NCBI GenBank assembly: GCA_027308685.1
Contig: DAIDEE010000016.1
Span: 1-64,000 of the forward strand
Direction: 5' to 3'
Source: Acidocella sp.
GTDB lineage: Bacteria; Pseudomonadota; Alphaproteobacteria; Acetobacterales; Acetobacteraceae
Length of the DNA: 64,000 bases
Of this stretch, positions 61,823 to 64,000 are shown piece after piece (the stretch's first letter is position 1; the number at the start of each line of letters is the position of its first letter). Below the pieces are notes generated by a model. That model saw nothing but the letters and a program-made list of their open reading frames with translations. It did no database searches and had not been told where the DNA came from. A program made the position numbers and the translations under genes.

Positions 61823-63343
61823 TCAAGTATAATCGACAGCCATCGTTTCATCGCCGGCACGGTCAGACGCCATCGCATTTAACGGCAGGCTTAGTAGTGC
61901 AGCCACGCCGGCGTTAACAACCACAGTGGCCAGGGCAATATAGCTTGGTACCGTGATGCCAAACACATGGAACGCCCAAATCGCCCCCGCAAAATGATTC
62001 AATGTCACCAGCCAGGTAGCACTCACGATCCCAACTGCCCAACCAACCAGCAAGGCCCAACCATTGAAGAAACGGGTGAACAACGAAAAAACGATGGCGG
62101 GAAAGGTTTGGATAATCCACATACCACCCAGCAATTGCAGTTGTACCGCGTAGGTGCTGGGGATTACCATAATAAACACCAGCGCCCCGACCACCATAAA
62201 AATCGAAAATAATTTCGCCACCCGCGTGTCGGTCTGCGAACGGCTGGATGTTCCGAATTGCGAATAAATATCCCGGGTAAAAATATTCGCTGATGCAATC
62301 GCCATAATGGCGGCCGGTACCAAGGCGCCGATCGCTATCGCCGCAAACGCCACGCCGGCAAACCAGGCGGGGAATGAATTCAACACCAGGGCTGGAACCG
62401 CAAAGCTCGGGCCATATTGCTTAAACCCGGCGGCAAACTGCGGCATACTGCTTACCCCCGAGGCTACCGCCATAAAACCCATCAGCGCCAACAGTCCGAG
62501 CAGGAAAGAGTAGGCCGGCAGGAACACCGCGTTACGGCGGATCACCCGCGGGCCTGAGGCACTTAGAATGGCCGTTGTGCTGTGCGGATATAAAAACAAT
62601 GCCATGGCAGACCCCAACGCCAGGGTTGCATAGCCAGTATAAGCCCCCGTGCTGCCCGCTGGCGGCGCTGCCAACAGCAATTTGGCTGGCGAAATTTTGG
62701 CAAATATGGCGCTAAAGCCGCCAAGTTCCGAGGGTATGACGATAACGGCTGCGATCACGGTTATATAAATCAATAAGTCTTTCACAATCGCGATCATCGC
62801 CGGGGCGCGCAGGCCAGAGGTGTAGGTGAATGCTGCCAAAACACCGAAAGCGATAATCAGGGGCAAATGACCAGGAATACCCAAGGCCCCAATCACGGTC
62901 TGCATACCGATGAGCTGCAATGCAATATATGGCATGGTGGCGAAAATACCGGTTACACCGATGGCAAGGCCCAGGTACTTGTTGCCATAGCGCCCACGCA
63001 CAAACTCCGGCCCGGTGATGTAGCCGTGTTTATGCGCCACTTTCCATAGTTTAGGAAACACGATGTAGAGGATAGGATAGCAAACGACCGTGTATGGTAC
63101 TGCAAAAAAACCAATGGCGCCAGCGCCGAACATCAAAGCCGGGATGGCGATGAACGTGTATGCCGTATAGATATCGCCCCCGATCAGGAACCAGGAGATC
63201 AGTGTCCCGAAGCGGCGGCCTCCCAGACCCCACTCCTCGATGTGGCTCATATCACCGGCTTTCCAGCGCGCGGCGCTAAAGCCGAGTAAAATAACAAACG
63301 CGATGAGCGCCAGAAAAATAACTGTTGCGGTCGGATAAGTCAT
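61823..63343 (-). CDS. Sodium:solute symporter, MctP-like monocarboxylate permease
   Basis: A 506-residue SSS-family transporter with about thirteen membrane segments. It has ALIAFVILLGFSAARWKAGD, then EEWGLGGRRFGTLISWFLIGGDIYTAYTFIAIPALMFGAGAIGFF (in parts), the hallmark N-terminus of MctP/acetate-type permeases. VARLFSIF-like and GWALLVGWAVG segments follow. MctP of Rhizobium moves lactate, pyruvate and alanine; these are the likely substrates. The start overlaps the DUF3311 stop (ATGA). Confidence 0.9.
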   Translation of the reverse strand: MTYPTATVIFLALIAFVILLGFSAARWKAGDMSHIEEWGLGGRRFGTLISWFLIGGDIYTAYTFIAIPALMFGAGAIGFFAVPYTVVCYPILYIVFPKLWKVAHKHGYITGPEFVRGRYGNKYLGLAIGVTGIFATMPYIALQLIGMQTVIGALGIPGHLPLIIAFGVLAAFTYTSGLRAPAMIAIVKDLLIYITVIAAVIVIPSELGGFSAIFAKISPAKLLLAAPPAGSTGAYTGYATLALGSAMALFLYPHSTTAILSASGPRVIRRNAVFLPAYSFLLGLLALMGFMAVASGVSSMPQFAAGFKQYGPSFAVPALVLNSFPAWFAGVAFAAIAIGALVPAAIMAIASANIFTRDIYSQFGTSSRSQTDTRVAKLFSIFMVVGALVFIMVIPSTYAVQLQLLGGMWIIQTFPAIVFSLFTRFFNGWALLVGWAVGIVSATWLVTLNHFAGAIWAFHVFGITVPSYIALATVVVNAGVAALLSLPLNAMASDRAGDETMAVDYT

Positions 63344-63525
63344 TTTGCGCCTGCCTTTTTATCTTCGACGAGAAACACGATAGAAGTCAGGACAGCCGAA
63401 ACCAGGATGACCGCCATCTGGTACCAGTAAAAAAATGGAAAACCGAACAAGGTCGGGCTTGCCTGATTAAAAAACGGCACCGGCAACGCCAGCAAAAAAA
63501 TGACGACTAACAGCCATCTGATCAT
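63340..63525 (-). CDS. DUF3311 small membrane partner of the symporter
   Basis: A 61-residue protein with two membrane segments (MIRWLLVVIFLLALPVPFF; then FFYWYQMAVILVSAVLTSIVFLV, in parts) and a basic tail. DUF3311 genes commonly precede MctP-type symporters and likely form a two-gene transporter. The ATG at 63525 has GGGGGGA six bases upstream. The stop overlaps the symporter start. Confidence 0.85.
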   Translation of the reverse strand: MIRWLLVVIFLLALPVPFFNQASPTLFGFPFFYWYQMAVILVSAVLTSIVFLVEDKKAGAK

Positions 63526-63622
63526 GTTTTTTCCCCCCAAGGTTCGTTTTATGGCTTTATGTTACCATTAAAATCGAAAAACTTAAATTTTTAAAACGTT
63601 GCAATCCACAGCGGATAAATGA

Positions 63623-64000
63623 TCAAGCCACCAACTGCAAGCGCGGAACCGGCTTTTTAATCGCCGCCAACAAGGCCCGCACTTCGGTTCGCGCTGCCAC
63701 ATGCGAGAGCCCCATGGCGATCCCGATATTGGCTTCACGAACATCCATCAGGGTCAGCCCTTGCAGATAAAGCTCGCGAAAAATCACCCGCTCGCCAAAA
63801 CCTTTTAGCGTGCGAAACCCAATCCGCTTGGCCAGCGCATCAAGGGTTTCACCCACATCGCGCTTGTTGCGGGCCTCGGAGCCAGCGAGCCGGTTACGCA
63901 TGACAATCCAGTCGATTTTACCGCGGTCGATGCCGAAGCGGCTCTTGCGAGCTTCCCACACCATCTCGGAATAAATGCTGGGCTTTACGATGTCATGGTT
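63623..64000 (-). CDS. mipZ: MipZ-like ParA-family division-site ATPase (C-terminal part; 5' end outside window)
   Basis: The frame is open to the right edge, so the N-terminal P-loop lies beyond the window. Visible is VKPSIYSEMVWEARKSRF ... DWIVMRNRLAGSEARNKRDVGETLDALAKRIGFR ... GFGERVIFRELYLQGLTLMD (in parts). This is the pattern of MipZ, the alphaproteobacterial ATPase that positions FtsZ via ParB-bound gradients. The conserved RNRL and KR residues are present. Not a complete protein here. Confidence 0.85.
   Translation of the reverse strand, partial: NHDIVKPSIYSEMVWEARKSRFGIDRGKIDWIVMRNRLAGSEARNKRDVGETLDALAKRIGFRTLKGFGERVIFRELYLQGLTLMDVREANIGIAMGLSHVAARTEVRALLAAIKKPVPRLQLVA

Overview
The window looks like chromosome of an alphaproteobacterium, most likely an acetic-acid-bacteria relative (Acetobacteraceae, perhaps an acidophilic genus). 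The pointers are: E1-beta of pyruvate dehydrogenase with its own lipoyl domain; a hemF / petABC / mtnP neighbourhood; a NadQ-type NAD regulator beside nadABC; a MipZ-like division ATPase at the right edge; and generally GC-rich coding sequence with many ATGA, GTGA or TAATG stop/start overlaps. The assignment is inferred from gene content, not from a search.

Layout. 1-5.6 kb: the 3' part of a fused hydantoinase/oxoprolinase gene and an AsmA-like protein. 5.6-11.1 kb (minus): a NAD biosynthesis block, small membrane protein - MBL hydrolase - nadQ - nadA - nadB - nadC. The nadA leader holds a consensus-like promoter and two matching palindromes. 11.2-15.1 kb: a DUF445 protein, a D-2-hydroxyacid dehydrogenase and a sugar-phosphate transferase, separated by a perfect 20-bp hairpin. 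15.2-25.4 kb: a visibly AT-richer chemotaxis cluster (FliM-like, CheY, MCP, STAS/CheS-like, CheY, CheA, CheW, CheR, CheB, CheD, CheT-like) with the gene order of the rhizobial che operon. 25.4-28.9 kb: amtB with a sigma-54-like promoter, a UbiH-type hydroxylase and gpt. 28.4-35.5 kb (minus): nadK with a nitrilase-family gene, two membrane-glycan genes, era, rnc and lepB. 35.6-40.6 kb: dacA, DUF3297, a LOG-type protein, a LysM protein, psd and pssA, then a CobW-like mini protein. 40.7-46.8 kb: metH, a cupin, a GST and an intracellular PHB depolymerase. 46.8-48.3 kb: a low-GC patch with a frameshifted membrane glycosyltransferase. 48.3-55.8 kb (minus): the pyruvate dehydrogenase operon with lpd, lipA, a COQ10/RatA-like gene and ftsB. 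56-60.4 kb: hemF, petABC and mtnP. 60.5-64 kb: a His-rich exported protein, an unknown protein, an MctP-like symporter with its DUF3311 partner, and the end of a MipZ gene.

The most unusual observation is the petABC operon. Cytochrome c1 looks intact. The Rieske protein has lost both histidine ligands of its 2Fe-2S cluster and one disulfide cysteine. Cytochrome b has lost one haem-bH ligand, the PEWY glutamate and the PWGQ motif. All three frames are open, so this looks like a conserved but rewired or inactive bc1 complex, not plain decay. Other points of interest are the operator-in-promoter arrangement of nadABC, the CheS/CheT-type accessory genes with a FliM that lacks an obvious CheY-docking peptide, a truncated G3E (CobW-like) protein beside cobalamin-dependent metH, and a His-rich exported protein.
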